A DNA stretch of 64,000 nucleotides from Bacteroidaceae bacterium (GTDB taxonomy: Bacteria > Bacteroidota > Bacteroidia > Bacteroidales > Bacteroidaceae): NCBI GenBank assembly GCA_017428785.1, contig JAFRQD010000054.1, positions 1 to 64,000 of the forward strand, given 5' to 3'. The position numbers were made by a program, and so were the translations under genes. Within the stretch, counting starts at the first letter, position 1, and every line of letters starts with the position of its first letter. A model generated the notes under the pieces. It saw nothing but the letters and a program-made list of their open reading frames with translations. It was not told the origin of the DNA and searched no databases. This document shows, piece by piece, positions 16,913 through 25,895 of this stretch.

Positions 16913-18541
16913 ATGCGCTATACATTATTATATATATATATAATAGCAGCATCCACCTTGCTGCTATCCGGTTGCAAGCCAAAGGCCGAGGTGCCGGCCC
17001 AGTTCGCGGAGGCTGATACAGAAGCCGCAATCTATCCCGACTACAAGGACATCGTGGTGCCTCCCAACATTGCGCCGCTCAACTTCCTCGTCAAAGACTC
17101 AATCGCCACTGCCTTTGTCGCCCGTCTTCACGGCAGTAAATCGGAAATCATTGCTGCATCGTCGGCAAACGACGCCATAAGGATGGACTCCACCCAATGG
17201 AGGGCATTGCTCACGGAGAACAAGGGAGGAGATATCTCCGTTGACATCTATGCCAAACGACCTGATGGCTGGGTGCACTTCAAACCCCATAAGATCAGTG
17301 TGGCAGAAGAGCCCATCGACGCCTTCCTCAGTTACCGTCTCATCGAGCCGGGCTATGAACTCTATCGTCAGCTGGGCATCTATCAGCGGAACCTCACGAC
17401 ATTCGAGGAAGTGCCGGTCTATGAGAACAATCGCGAGTACAACGACGGGGAGAATCACTGCGTCAACTGCCACAACTATCGCATGGGCAGCACAGAAAGC
17501 ATGGTGTTCCATGTCCGTTCCAATCACGGCGGAACCATCATCGTGCAGGACGGCAAAGCACATAAGATACAGCTGAAGGACAGCACCATCATCACGAGCG
17601 GTGTCTATCCCTCCTGGCATCCGACCGAGAACCTTCTGGCCTTCTCGACCAACAAGACCGGCCAGGCCTTCCATCTCTATCACCCGGAGAAACTCGAGGT
17701 GATGGACGAGAAGAGCGACCTCCTTCTCTATGACGTCACAAAGAACGAGGTGAGCCACATCATCCGCACTTCCGACGACTTGGAGACCTTCCCTTGCTGG
17801 AGCCCGGACGGACGCACGCTGTACTATTGCTCGGCCAAGCGAAACTACCTGCTCGACCCAACGGTGCCAGACACCCTCATCACCCAGCAGCTCCTCCTCA
17901 AGTTCGACAGCCTTCGATACAACCTGATGTCCATTCCTTTCGACCCCAAGACGCGCAGCTTCGGGCAGCCTCGGATGGAAGTCAATGCTGCTGCTGAAAG
18001 TAAGAGCATCGCCGTGCCTCGCGTCTCTCCCGACGGACGATATGTGCTCTACACAAGGGGCGACTACGGACAGTTCCATATATGGCACAAGTCCAGCGAC
18101 CTTTGGGTGAAAGACCTTCAGTCGGGCGATTGCTATCCCTTGACCGAAGCGAACTCTCCCGACGTGGACAGCTTCCATTCCTGGAGCAGCAACAGCCGAT
18201 GGTTCGTCTTCAGCTCTCGCAGGATGGACGGCAACTATACCCGTCCCTTCATTGCCTATTTCGATAAAGACGGCAAGGCTCATAAGCCATTCGTCATTCC
18301 ACAGGAAGATCCCGAGTGGAACATCCTTCTTTTGAAGAGCTATAATGTGCCGGAGCTAAGCCGCGATGCCGTTCGCATCTCAGAGAAAGACCTTCGCCAA
18401 TGCATCTACGAGACAGAGGGCGAGAATGCTGTCTATAAACCCAACCCCACGGCTATCGTTGTCCTTGATGGCATGACAGGCGCTTCACCCAGAAAGCCTG
18501 CCGATGGCACAACAGGAGCAAGCCCCAAGAAGCCAGAATGA
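16913..18541 (+). CDS. TolB-like beta-propeller lipoprotein with CxxCH haem motif
   Basis: 542 residues. The N-terminus is a lipoprotein signal (STLLLSGCKPKAE). A single c-type haem signature, C183-V-N-C186-H187, lies in NHCVNCHNYRMG. The C-terminal two thirds carry WD40/PD40 propeller blades (YPSWHPTENLLAFSTNK, FPCWSPDGRTLYYCSAK, VPRVSPDGRYVLYTRGDYG, FHSWSSNSRWFVFSSRR). A degenerate tail (GMTGASPRKPADGTTGASPK) is a recent repeat. It is translationally coupled to both neighbours. Role is unknown; a periplasmic sensor or electron-carrying partner of the DUF6057 protein is possible. Confidence 0.82.
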   Translation: MRYTLLYIYIIAASTLLLSGCKPKAEVPAQFAEADTEAAIYPDYKDIVVPPNIAPLNFLVKDSIATAFVARLHGSKSEIIAASSANDAIRMDSTQWRALLTENKGGDISVDIYAKRPDGWVHFKPHKISVAEEPIDAFLSYRLIEPGYELYRQLGIYQRNLTTFEEVPVYENNREYNDGENHCVNCHNYRMGSTESMVFHVRSNHGGTIIVQDGKAHKIQLKDSTIITSGVYPSWHPTENLLAFSTNKTGQAFHLYHPEKLEVMDEKSDLLLYDVTKNEVSHIIRTSDDLETFPCWSPDGRTLYYCSAKRNYLLDPTVPDTLITQQLLLKFDSLRYNLMSIPFDPKTRSFGQPRMEVNAAAESKSIAVPRVSPDGRYVLYTRGDYGQFHIWHKSSDLWVKDLQSGDCYPLTEANSPDVDSFHSWSSNSRWFVFSSRRMDGNYTRPFIAYFDKDGKAHKPFVIPQEDPEWNILLLKSYNVPELSRDAVRISEKDLRQCIYETEGENAVYKPNPTAIVVLDGMTGASPRKPADGTTGASPKKPE

Positions 18542-20037
18542 TCATGTCACATCGCACAACCCTCTTTGTTCTCTTTTCCCTCATCTCTGTTTCTTTCTTA
18601 GCCGAGCCTGTGCGCATCTACACGACGACTGCCGACGGCAAGAAGAAGCTGGAATATACGGCAGCACAAAGCGTTCGGACCAAGTCCTCAAGGCATATCA
18701 CGCTGAAGCCTGCTACGACTCATCAGGAGATGGACGGCTTTGGCTATGCCATTACCTATAGTGCCAGTTACAACCTCATGAAGATGGCTCCGGCGGACAG
18801 GAAGGCTTTCCTGACGAGAACCTATTCCCGCACCGAAGGCTATGGCGTCAGCTATGCCCGCATCAGCATCGGCTGCTCGGACTTCTCGAGCACAGAGTAT
18901 TCGCTTTGCGACGAGCCCGGGCTTGAGCATTTCCGCCTCTATACGGACGAAACGAACTACGTCATCCCCATCCTCAAGGAGATACTTGCCATCAATCCCG
19001 ACCTGAAGATTATGGCGGCGCCTTGGACTTGCCCAAAGTGGATGAAGATAAAGAGCCTGTCGAATCCCGTAGGCTATGACTCGTGGACAAGTGGCTCGCT
19101 CAATCCGGCATACTATGAGGCCTATGCTGAGTATTTCGTCCGTTTCGTTCAGGCTTTTGCTGCGGAGGGCATCCCCATCTATGCCATCACGCCTCAGAAC
19201 GAGCCCCTCAACCGTGGCAACTCTGCCAGCCTCTATATGCCTTGGGCAGAGGAAGCGGCCTTCGTCAACAAGCTTGCCCCTGCCTTTGCGCATGCTGGCA
19301 TCACGACGAAGATTTACTGCTTCGACCACAACTATAACTACGACAACATATCCGACCAGCAGGACTATCCCATCAACTTCTACAAAGCCCTCGACCCGGA
19401 CATGGATGGGCGTGAACTTGTTGTGGGAAGCGCTTGGCACGACTACGGAGGCAACGTCGCTGAGCTTGACGACATCAATCAGAAGGCTCCCGACAAGGAG
19501 GTCATCTTCACCGAGACCAGCATCGGCACTTGGAACGATGGGCGCAATCTCGCTACCCGCCTGCTTGCCGACATGAAGAACCTGGTATATAATACGGTGA
19601 CGCGTCAGAGCAAAGCCGTGATGGTGTGGAACTTCATGCTCGACCTCAATCGCGGTCCTAATCGCGACGGAGGCTGCCAGACTTGCTACGGTGCTGTGGA
19701 TATCGACCAGAACGACTACCATACGCTTTCCTACAACTCCCATTACTTTGTGATGGCTCATGCCAGCCTTGCCGCTCACCCGGGAGCAAAACGCATAGAC
19801 GCCAGCCTCACCGACGACGGTTCCGACATCAGCTATGTGGCTTTCCAGAACCCCGACGGCAGTTATGGCGCAGTCATTTTCAATCAGGGAAGCAACGACC
19901 AGCAGATGTCGCTGGCTGTTAAATCCACGGCCGTTGCCCGCTTCACCTTGCCGGCCAAAAGTATCGTGACGGTAGTGCTGGGCGGGAAAAAGCTGAAGGA
20001 TGCAAATCTCGGCTCGAACGCCATTCCTTCCACGTAG
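18538..20037 (+). CDS. Secreted glycoside hydrolase family 30 enzyme
   Basis: 499 residues as read, with a signal peptide (TTLFVLFSLISVSFLAEP). A GH30 (beta/alpha)8 barrel opens with MDGFGYAITYSASYNLMKM. The predicted acid/base is E222 in TPQNEPLN and the nucleophile E326 in FTETSIGTW. GH30 members hydrolyse beta-glucosyl, beta-xylosyl or beta-1,6-glucan linkages. The start overlaps the upstream stop (ATGA). The stop at 20037 appears premature, because the expected C-terminal tail continues in another frame (20046-20159). The barrel is complete, so the enzyme is probably active. Confidence 0.92.
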   Translation: MIMSHRTTLFVLFSLISVSFLAEPVRIYTTTADGKKKLEYTAAQSVRTKSSRHITLKPATTHQEMDGFGYAITYSASYNLMKMAPADRKAFLTRTYSRTEGYGVSYARISIGCSDFSSTEYSLCDEPGLEHFRLYTDETNYVIPILKEILAINPDLKIMAAPWTCPKWMKIKSLSNPVGYDSWTSGSLNPAYYEAYAEYFVRFVQAFAAEGIPIYAITPQNEPLNRGNSASLYMPWAEEAAFVNKLAPAFAHAGITTKIYCFDHNYNYDNISDQQDYPINFYKALDPDMDGRELVVGSAWHDYGGNVAELDDINQKAPDKEVIFTETSIGTWNDGRNLATRLLADMKNLVYNTVTRQSKAVMVWNFMLDLNRGPNRDGGCQTCYGAVDIDQNDYHTLSYNSHYFVMAHASLAAHPGAKRIDASLTDDGSDISYVAFQNPDGSYGAVIFNQGSNDQQMSLAVKSTAVARFTLPAKSIVTVVLGGKKLKDANLGSNAIPST

Positions 20038-20045
20038 CAAGTCGA

Positions 20046-20159
20046 GTGGTTTACGACCTGAGCGGCAGGCTAATCTCCGATTTCCGGCCTTCAATCTTAC
20101 CGCAAAGCATCTATATCAAGAAAGACAACAATACAATTCGGAAAATACTAAGACGATGA
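20046..20159 (+). pseudogene. Out-of-frame C-terminal tail of the GH30 gene
   Basis: In the frame starting at 20046 the DNA reads VVYDLSGRLI, then a linker, then QSIYIKKDNN and a basic end. This is the Prevotella-type C-terminal motif also seen at the ends of the M60 and GH2 proteins. The frame is offset by -1 from the GH30 frame, which stops at 20035-20037. The tail's stop (TGA 20157-20159) overlaps the ATG of the next gene as ATGA, as expected for the ancestral 3' end. A single-base indel near 20025-20045 would explain this. Confidence 0.75.
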
Positions 20160-20920
20160 AAAAGACAGCCATTATTATTGCCGGCTTGCTCTTGGCGGCA
20201 GGCGTGCAGACTACTTGGGCACAGAAGGTGGTCATAACGAAGTCCGACGACACCAAGATCGAGCTCGACCTCTCGGAGGTGAAGGAAATGATGTTCGAGG
20301 AGGAAGCAGAGCCGCATGAATGGGTCGATCTCGGTTTGCCCTCAGGCACCCTTTGGGCAACATGCAACATCGGAGCCGACAGTCCCGAAGAAAAAGGTGA
20401 TTACTTTGCATGGGGAGAGACAGAAACCAAGACTGGCAACAACTGGGCGAACTATGTGCTCTGCAATAAGGCCGAGAACACTCTGACCAGGTACTGCGCC
20501 CAGAGCGAATGGGGCAACGAGGGCTATACGGACAACCTGACTGAGCTCCTTCCGGAGGACGATGCCGCAACGGCTATCTGGGGCGCCAAATGGCAGATGC
20601 CCAGCCTGGAACAGGTGCAGGAACTGACTACATGCTCCTCCATCGCCACATCGCTCAATGGCGTTCCAGGCCGCAAGATATTCAGCAGACTCGACCCTCA
20701 AAATGTATGGATCTTCCTGCCTTATACGGGTTGGCGCCAAGCGAGAAACTACAACGACATGAGTTATGGCTACTATTGGGGACGAACCCTCTACTCGGGC
20801 AATTCCAACTATGCTACCGGCATATACGTCAACAACAGTTATGTCGGCACAGACAACGGCATCAACAACCCCAACAAGCGTTGTTATGGCCGCCCCATCC
20901 GGCCAGTCCGCGTAAAATAA
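20156..20920 (+). CDS. Secreted Fibrobacter-major-paralogue-like (C-type-lectin-fold) protein
   Basis: 254 residues from the ATG at 20156, which opens a signal peptide (MKKTAIIIAGLLLAAGVQTTWA). A longer frame from 20000 only reads the GH30 tail in a wrong frame. After a short beta region (KVVITKSDDTKIELDLSEVKE) comes the typical domain: EWVDLGLPSGTLWATCNIGA, YFAWGE, WQMPSLEQVQEL and RPIRPVRVK at the end. Such domains are abundant in Prevotella and Fibrobacter secretomes and are thought to bind ligands. Here it may help the co-encoded GH30 at the surface. Confidence 0.85.
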   Translation: MKKTAIIIAGLLLAAGVQTTWAQKVVITKSDDTKIELDLSEVKEMMFEEEAEPHEWVDLGLPSGTLWATCNIGADSPEEKGDYFAWGETETKTGNNWANYVLCNKAENTLTRYCAQSEWGNEGYTDNLTELLPEDDAATAIWGAKWQMPSLEQVQELTTCSSIATSLNGVPGRKIFSRLDPQNVWIFLPYTGWRQARNYNDMSYGYYWGRTLYSGNSNYATGIYVNNSYVGTDNGINNPNKRCYGRPIRPVRVK

Positions 20921-20994
20921 ACCCTCATTCCGACAGAGGGGAAAAGCGTCAGGGCGTACGGGATTTGCCCTGTTCCCATCCGGAATTGTAGAAA

Positions 20995-21072
20995 CGCAAG
21001 CTGCGAATGTAGAAACGCAGCTTGCGTTTCTTCGTACGCAGCCTGCGTCTGCAGATGCGCAGCTTGCGCAGG
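20995..21072. repeat. Palindrome array C, 21-bp period
   Basis: Units start at 20995, 21016, 21037 and 21058. Each opens with a near-palindrome: CGCAAGCTGCG, CGCAGCTTGCG, CGCAGCCTGCG, CGCAGCTTGCG. Located between convergent genes, it could act as a two-way transcription barrier, although no T-tract is present. Confidence 0.88.
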
Positions 21073-21121
21073 AAAAAGCATAAGCGCCCCGGATGGGATT
21101 TTTGTGCGGGGCGAGGAAGAA

Positions 21122-21760
21122 TCAAGCGTAGTAGTTGTGCTGTTTCTCCCAGCCGATAGTGGTCGAGGGGCCGTGTCCGCAGAGGACCGTCGTCTCGTCC
21201 GGCAGGCAGAAGAGCTTGTTTTGGATGCTGTCCAGCTCGGTTTCGAAATTGCCGCCAGGCAGGTCTGTCCTGCCGATGCTGCCTTGGAACAGGGTGTCGC
21301 CGCAGATTACAAATTCCTGGTCGGGACAATAGAAAGAGGAAGAGCCCGGCGTGTGGCCAGGTGTGTGGATGAGGCGGATGACTTTCTTTCCCAGCTTCAG
21401 CTCGTCGCCATCGTTCAGGAGTTGCTCGATAGGAGGCATTCCGCCACCGATGTTCAGCCCGAACTGTGCTGCCATGTTCGGCATCTGTCGGTAGGTCTCG
21501 GCTTCGTCGACATGAAAGATGGGCTTAAGCTTATAGGTGCGATACACGAAGGGAAGCCCGAAGGTGTGGTCGAAGTGGGCATGTGTCTGCAAGGCATATT
21601 TGAGCTTCAGGCCGTGAGCGGCTATGCTGCCTTCCAGCAATTGCTCTTCATGCCTGTTCCAGGCTCCGCAATCCACGATGGCAGCTTCGCGCGTCTCTTC
21701 ATCCCAAAGCAGGAATGTGTTCTCCTGAAGGGGGTTGCATGTAAAGGAAAGGTATTTCAT
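21122..21760 (-). CDS. MBL-fold metallo-hydrolase (glyoxalase II-like)
   Basis: 212 residues with no signal peptide. The metallo-beta-lactamase motif THAHFDHT gives H60, H62, D64 and H65. Further ligands are in HTPGHTPGSS (H about 132) and the D of VICGDTLF, with a final CGHGPSTT His. The small size and GDTLFQGSIGRTDLPGGN match the glyoxalase II-like hydroxyacylglutathione/thioester hydrolase subgroup common in Bacteroidales. The exact substrate is unknown. It follows rsmG by 30 bases on the same strand. Confidence 0.88.
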   Translation of the reverse strand: MKYLSFTCNPLQENTFLLWDEETREAAIVDCGAWNRHEEQLLEGSIAAHGLKLKYALQTHAHFDHTFGLPFVYRTYKLKPIFHVDEAETYRQMPNMAAQFGLNIGGGMPPIEQLLNDGDELKLGKKVIRLIHTPGHTPGSSSFYCPDQEFVICGDTLFQGSIGRTDLPGGNFETELDSIQNKLFCLPDETTVLCGHGPSTTIGWEKQHNYYA

Positions 21761-21765
21761 TAAGT

Positions 21766-21783
21766 GTTGAAAAGTTGAAAAGG
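21766..21783. repeat. Short GTTGAAAA heptad-type spacer tract
   Basis: GTTGAAAAGTTGAAAAGG lies between rsmG and the MBL gene. Its reverse complement (CCTTTTCAACTTTTCAAC) is nearly the same as sequence that encodes signal-peptide residues at 30805 and 53026. Confidence 0.6.
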
Positions 21784-21790
21784 TTATATG

Positions 21791-22408
21791 TTAAAGAGGG
21801 AGATATACCAGCTTCTTCGTCTGGAAGAACTCTTCCTCGAAGTACTCGCTGAGCGATGTGATTTGTGCTGCCTTGCCGAACGGTTTGGCTTCCTGCTCGA
21901 GCTCTCCGCCCTTGAGGCAGATGAGGCCGTTGGGCAAAGCGTTCAATTGCTCCTTGCTGATGCTCTTTCGGATGATCTTCACGAGGTCGGGCAGGGGCAT
22001 CACAGCTCTCGACACCACAAAATGGAACTGCTGCTTGACCTCTTCGGCCCGGCACCACTGAGTCGTGACATTCTCCAGCCCGAGCGCATTCCTGACCTCG
22101 TCGCAGACACGAATCTTCTTTCCGATGGAGTCCACAAGGTGGAACCTCGCCTCTGGGAACATGATGGCAAGCGGAATGCCGGGGAAGCCGCCACCTGTGC
22201 CGAGGTCCATGATGCTGGTGCCTGGCTTGAAGCGAATCAGCTCGGCAATGGCGAGGCTGTGCAGGACATGATGCTCGTAGAGATTGTCGATGTCCTTGCG
22301 CGAAATGACGTTTATCTTGCTGTTCCAGTCGCGATAGAGTGCGTCGAGAGCCTCGAACTGCTGCTTCTGCCGGTCCGTCAGGCTGAAATACTTGTTGATG
22401 AGTTGCAT
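21791..22408 (-). CDS. rsmG: 16S rRNA (guanine-N7) methyltransferase RsmG
   Basis: 205 residues. A class I SAM-dependent methyltransferase with motif I IMDLGTGGGFPGIPLAI at about residues 65-81, then HLVDSIGKKIRVCDEV and the RsmG-specific VVSRAVMPLPDLV. It methylates G527 of 16S rRNA in the decoding region. Its start overlaps the 3' end of the nhaC gene by 31 bases, so translation is coupled. Confidence 0.94.
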   Translation of the reverse strand: MQLINKYFSLTDRQKQQFEALDALYRDWNSKINVISRKDIDNLYEHHVLHSLAIAELIRFKPGTSIMDLGTGGGFPGIPLAIMFPEARFHLVDSIGKKIRVCDEVRNALGLENVTTQWCRAEEVKQQFHFVVSRAVMPLPDLVKIIRKSISKEQLNALPNGLICLKGGELEQEAKPFGKAAQITSLSEYFEEEFFQTKKLVYLPL

Positions 22409-23688
22409 TCTTTACGGGGAATTATGATGTATATGAGTGCCGCTGCTCCGAGAATGTATGGATAGTAAAGGTAAGGTATGATGTCGAGGGGGTCGATGAG
22501 AGCGAGGCCGCTGGCAATGAGCATCTGAGCTCCATAGGGAATGATGCCCTGGGCAAAGCAGCTGAAGGTGTCGAGGATGCTTGCGGCACGCTTCGCAGGG
22601 ATGTCGTAACGCAAAGCCAGGTAGCGGGCCAACGGACCGACACTGAGGATGGCAATCGTGTTGTTGGCCGTGCAGAAGTCCGTCAGCACTACCATTCCGG
22701 CCATGCTCAGCTCGGCTTTCTTCCGGCTTCCTCTCCGACTGTTGAACAATTGCATGAGCCAATCGATGCCGCCTGCCTGGCGGATGACTTGCATCAGCCC
22801 CGCAGCCAGAAGCGTCACGATGATGAGTTCGCTCATGCCCATGATGCCGTCGTTCATCGCCTTCAGCCATCCAAAGGGAGTCAGGGTGCCGGAAAAGATG
22901 CCCATCAAGCCTGCCAATATCGTTGCTGTAGCAAGCACAAGCAAGACATTCATGCCGCAAAGTGCTGCCACTATAATATAAATATAAGGTATGATAGCCG
23001 GGTAGAATACTTCTCCCAGGTTGTCGGGCTTGACATTGACGGCAGGCAGGCAAGCGTAGAGCGCAAGACAGATGAGGGCAGCAGGAAGAGCTATCCAGAT
23101 GTTCGCATGGAACTTGTCCTTCATCTCGCAGCCCTGGGTCTGTGTCGCCACAATCGTTGTGTCGGAGATAAAGCTGAGGTTGTCGCCGAAGTAAGCTCCG
23201 CCCACCACTATCGCTACCATCATTGCCGCATTGCTCCCTGTCTGCTCGGCCATGCTTCCTGCAATGGGAACAAGGGCAGCAATCGTGCCGACACTGGTGC
23301 CTGTGGCAAGCGAGATGAAGCAGGCTGCAAGGAACAGACTGCTCAACACAAAACCGGGCGGTACGGCAGAAAGCGCCAGGCGAATCGTAGCGTCAATCGC
23401 TCCCATCTGCTTGGCGGTAGCAGCAAAGGCCCCTGCCAGGATGAATATCCAGAGCATCTGCATCACTCCGGGCGAGGCAGCGCCTTCTGCCAATCTCTCG
23501 AAGCGCTTTCCGATGCTAAGCCCCTGCATGATGAAAAGGCTGTAGAGGGAAGCGGCAAGAAAGGCAACGGTAAGCGGAACGGCATAGAAGTCGTCTGCCG
23601 CTAGACTCAGGAACAAATAAAGCAGCAGGAAAACAATGAGCGGACTCAACGCAAGGAGTCCTTTCTTACTTGATATCGGGCCATTCAT
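22378..23688 (-). CDS. NhaC-family Na+/H+ antiporter
   Basis: 436 residues with about eleven hydrophobic segments. Characteristic stretches are ATGTSVGTIAALVPI and GGAYFGDNLSFISDTTIVAT (polar residues in unwound helices), repeated later as LTDFCTANNTIAILSVG with FAQGIIPYGAQMLIASGLA. It exports Na+ (or exchanges carboxylates) using the proton gradient. A TAACTTCG box (minus, 23700-23693) lies only 4 bases before the ATG, which would make a leaderless message if used. Confidence 0.88.
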   Translation of the reverse strand: MNGPISSKKGLLALSPLIVFLLLYLFLSLAADDFYAVPLTVAFLAASLYSLFIMQGLSIGKRFERLAEGAASPGVMQMLWIFILAGAFAATAKQMGAIDATIRLALSAVPPGFVLSSLFLAACFISLATGTSVGTIAALVPIAGSMAEQTGSNAAMMVAIVVGGAYFGDNLSFISDTTIVATQTQGCEMKDKFHANIWIALPAALICLALYACLPAVNVKPDNLGEVFYPAIIPYIYIIVAALCGMNVLLVLATATILAGLMGIFSGTLTPFGWLKAMNDGIMGMSELIIVTLLAAGLMQVIRQAGGIDWLMQLFNSRRGSRKKAELSMAGMVVLTDFCTANNTIAILSVGPLARYLALRYDIPAKRAASILDTFSCFAQGIIPYGAQMLIASGLALIDPLDIIPYLYYPYILGAAALIYIIIPRKECNSSTSISA

Positions 23689-23844
23689 GCTGCGAAGTTA
23701 CATCTTTTTCTTCAACTTTCTCCCTTTTTGGTGTAAAAAAGCGATAATCTTGAATTTATTTCCCTCTTCTCGTCCTTTCTTTCAATAAAAAGATATAACT
23801 TCGCAATCGTTAAATGCAGAATTAACACATAGGAAAAGTAAGAT

Positions 23845-24867
23845 ATGGCAAAGGTAATCACAATGGGAGAGATCATGCTACGTCTCTCCTCACCAGGCAA
23901 TAGCAGGTTCGTTCAGTCGGACAGTTTTGATGTCAACTATGGAGGTGGCGAGGCCAACGTGGCTGTCAGCCTGCAGCACTATGGCAATGAGGCCTTCTTC
24001 GTAAGCAAGGTGCCCGAACATGAGATAGGGCAAGCCGCTATCAACAGCTTGCGCCGCTTTGGCGTACACGTGGACTTCGTGGCTCGTGGCGGCGAGCGTC
24101 TCGGCATCTACTATCTTGAGACGGGAAGCAGCGTGCGTCCCAGCAAAGTCATCTACGACCGAGCTCACAGCAGCATCAGCGAGGCAACGCCTGACGACTT
24201 CGACTTCGATGCGATATTCCGTGAGGCGGACTGGTTCCATTGGAGCGGCATCACGCCTGCTTTGAGCAAGAACATGTCGGAATGTGTCCGTCGGGCTTGC
24301 ATTGCGGCAAAGAAAGCAGGCGTCACTGTCAGCTGCGACCTCAATTACCGCAAGAAGTTGTGGAGTCCCGAGGAGGCGCAGAAAGTGATGTGTCCTCTGA
24401 TGGAGTATGTTGACGTCTGCATCGGCAACGAGGAAGATGCTGAGAAGTGTCTGGGCTTCCGTCCGGATGCGGATGTCGAGAGCGGCAACACAGATGCGGA
24501 CGGCTACAAGAACATCTGTCGGGGTATGGTCAAGGCGTATGGCTTCAAGTACGTCGTGAGCACGCTTCGCGAGAGTTTTAGCGCCTCGCATAACGGCTGG
24601 AAGGCAATGATATATGACGGCAAGGAGTTCTACAAGAGCCGCCGTTACGAGATTAGCCCCATCGTGGACCGTGTGGGCGGTGGCGACAGCTTCAGTGCCG
24701 GCATCATTCATGGCTTGGCAAACGGCAGGCCGATGGATTGGGCCTTGGAGTTCGCGGTGGCTGCAAGTGCCCTGAAGCACACGATTCCCGGTGATGTCAA
24801 TATGGTCTCTCTCTCCGAAGTGGAGAGTCTCATGAAAGGCAGCGGCAACGGAAGAGTGGAGCGTTAG
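23845..24867 (+). CDS. kdgK: 2-dehydro-3-deoxygluconokinase (PfkB family)
   Basis: 340 residues. It is a ribokinase-fold sugar kinase with N-terminal GEIMLRLSSPG and NYGGGEANVAVSLQHYG (substrate lid) and the C-terminal anion-hole motif RVGGGDSFSAGIIHGL containing the catalytic Asp. With the adjacent aldolase it converts KDG to KDPG and then to pyruvate plus glyceraldehyde-3-phosphate, the final steps of hexuronate (pectin or alginate) breakdown. A TAACTTCG box at 23796-23803 may be the promoter, but no clear -33 element is seen. Confidence 0.93.
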   Translation: MAKVITMGEIMLRLSSPGNSRFVQSDSFDVNYGGGEANVAVSLQHYGNEAFFVSKVPEHEIGQAAINSLRRFGVHVDFVARGGERLGIYYLETGSSVRPSKVIYDRAHSSISEATPDDFDFDAIFREADWFHWSGITPALSKNMSECVRRACIAAKKAGVTVSCDLNYRKKLWSPEEAQKVMCPLMEYVDVCIGNEEDAEKCLGFRPDADVESGNTDADGYKNICRGMVKAYGFKYVVSTLRESFSASHNGWKAMIYDGKEFYKSRRYEISPIVDRVGGGDSFSAGIIHGLANGRPMDWALEFAVAASALKHTIPGDVNMVSLSEVESLMKGSGNGRVER

Positions 24868-24905
24868 TTCATAGTTGATAGTTGATAGTTAATAGTTCAT
24901 AGTTG
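24868..24905. repeat. Heptanucleotide GTTGATA/GTTCATA tract
   Basis: A 7-base-period tract (GTTGATA GTTGATA GTTAATA GTTCATA) fills the entire kdgK-kdgA gap and runs to the kdgA start codon. The ribosome-binding region of kdgA is therefore made of this repeat, and no purine-rich Shine-Dalgarno is visible. Confidence 0.8.
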
Positions 24906-25577
24906 ATGGCAAGTTTCGATAAGATGCAAGTCCTGCAGAAGATGCAGGCAACAGGCATGGTGCCTGTGTTCTATCACAAAGACGCTGAGGTTGCAAAGCA
25001 AGTGATAAAGGCCTGTTACGACGGTGGCGTGTGGGCTTTCGAGTTTACCAACAGGGGCGACTTCGCCCACGAGGTCTTCGCCGAGTGCATGAAGTATGCG
25101 GCGAAGGAGTGCCCGGAGATGGCGATGGGCGTCGGCTCTGTTGTAGATGCTCCCACGGCAGCCCTCTATATCCAGCTTGGCGCCTGTTTCGTGGTAGGTC
25201 CTTTGCTCAATCCCGACATCGCGAAGGTCTGCAACCGTCGGCTCGTTCCTTATTGTCCGGGATGTGGCACGGTAAGCGAGATCGGTGTGGCTCAGGAGTT
25301 GGGATGCGACCTGACGAAGGTCTTCCCGGGCGACGTCTATGGCCCGTCGTTTGTGAAGGGCATGATGGCTCCCTGTCCGTGGAGCAAGATAATGGTGACT
25401 GGCGGCGTCTCTCCCGACGAAGAGAACCTGACGGCTTGGTTCAAGGCTGGTGTCTTCTGCGTAGGCATGGGCAGCAAGCTCTTCCCGAAGGACAAGGTGC
25501 AAGCCCAGGACTGGCAGTACATCTCGGATATGTGCCGCCGCTCGCTGGAGTACATAGCAAAGGCAAAACAAGGATAA
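24906..25577 (+). CDS. kdgA: 2-dehydro-3-deoxy-phosphogluconate aldolase
   Basis: 223 residues from the ATG at 24906 (a TTG one codon earlier is part of the spacer repeat). A class I KDPG/KHG aldolase TIM barrel: MVPVFYHKD, then [17 protein letters not shown] (catalytic Glu region). The Schiff-base Lys is probably in [17 protein letters not shown], and the phosphate site in [11 protein letters not shown]. It cleaves KDPG made by the upstream kinase. Confidence 0.93.
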   Translation: MASFDKMQVLQKMQATGMVPVFYHKDAEVAKQVIKACYDGGVWAFEFTNRGDFAHEVFAECMKYAAKECPEMAMGVGSVVDAPTAALYIQLGACFVVGPLLNPDIAKVCNRRLVPYCPGCGTVSEIGVAQELGCDLTKVFPGDVYGPSFVKGMMAPCPWSKIMVTGGVSPDEENLTAWFKAGVFCVGMGSKLFPKDKVQAQDWQYISDMCRRSLEYIAKAKQG

Positions 25578-25895
25578 GACAGCTTCCCTCCTAATCTTTG
25601 GAGGAGGGGCAGTGATAAGGAAGAACGGCTCGAGTCAGACTCGGGCTGTTCTGCTTTTATGTCTATGCATAGAGAATTCCCTCTCTGCCGCAGCCGGATT
25701 CTGCTTCAGCTGCTTCCGATATCTGTATTTGCAAGCTGCGAATGCAGAAATGCAGGCTGTAAATGCAGAGACGCAGGCCGCGAATGTTGATACGCAGGCT
25801 GCGTACCAACAACCGGCTGTGCTGTGGAAGAATATTCGTCCTGCGGGAAAACGGGATTCCTTCTGCCGGAAAAAATGTTATTGAATTCGGAAATA
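25578..25895. other. Intergenic region with a GC hairpin and array D
   Basis: A C-rich/G-rich hairpin (CCTCCTAATCTTTGGAGGAGG, 25588-25608 region) follows kdgA. Then comes a degenerate region and the 21-bp-period array at 25731-25814. I see no gene. Confidence 0.65.
25731..25814. repeat. Palindrome array D, 21-bp period
   Basis: Units start at 25731, 25752, 25773 and 25794, with the core forms GCAAGCTGCG, GCAGGCTGTA, GCAGGCCGCG and GCAGGCTGCG. It lies about 80 bases upstream of the sigma-factor promoter. Confidence 0.85.

Noticed and set aside
20000-20155. Extension of the lectin-like gene to an upstream ATG at 20000
   Set aside because: The extra 52 residues precede a clear signal peptide and are a wrong-frame reading of the GH30 tail.
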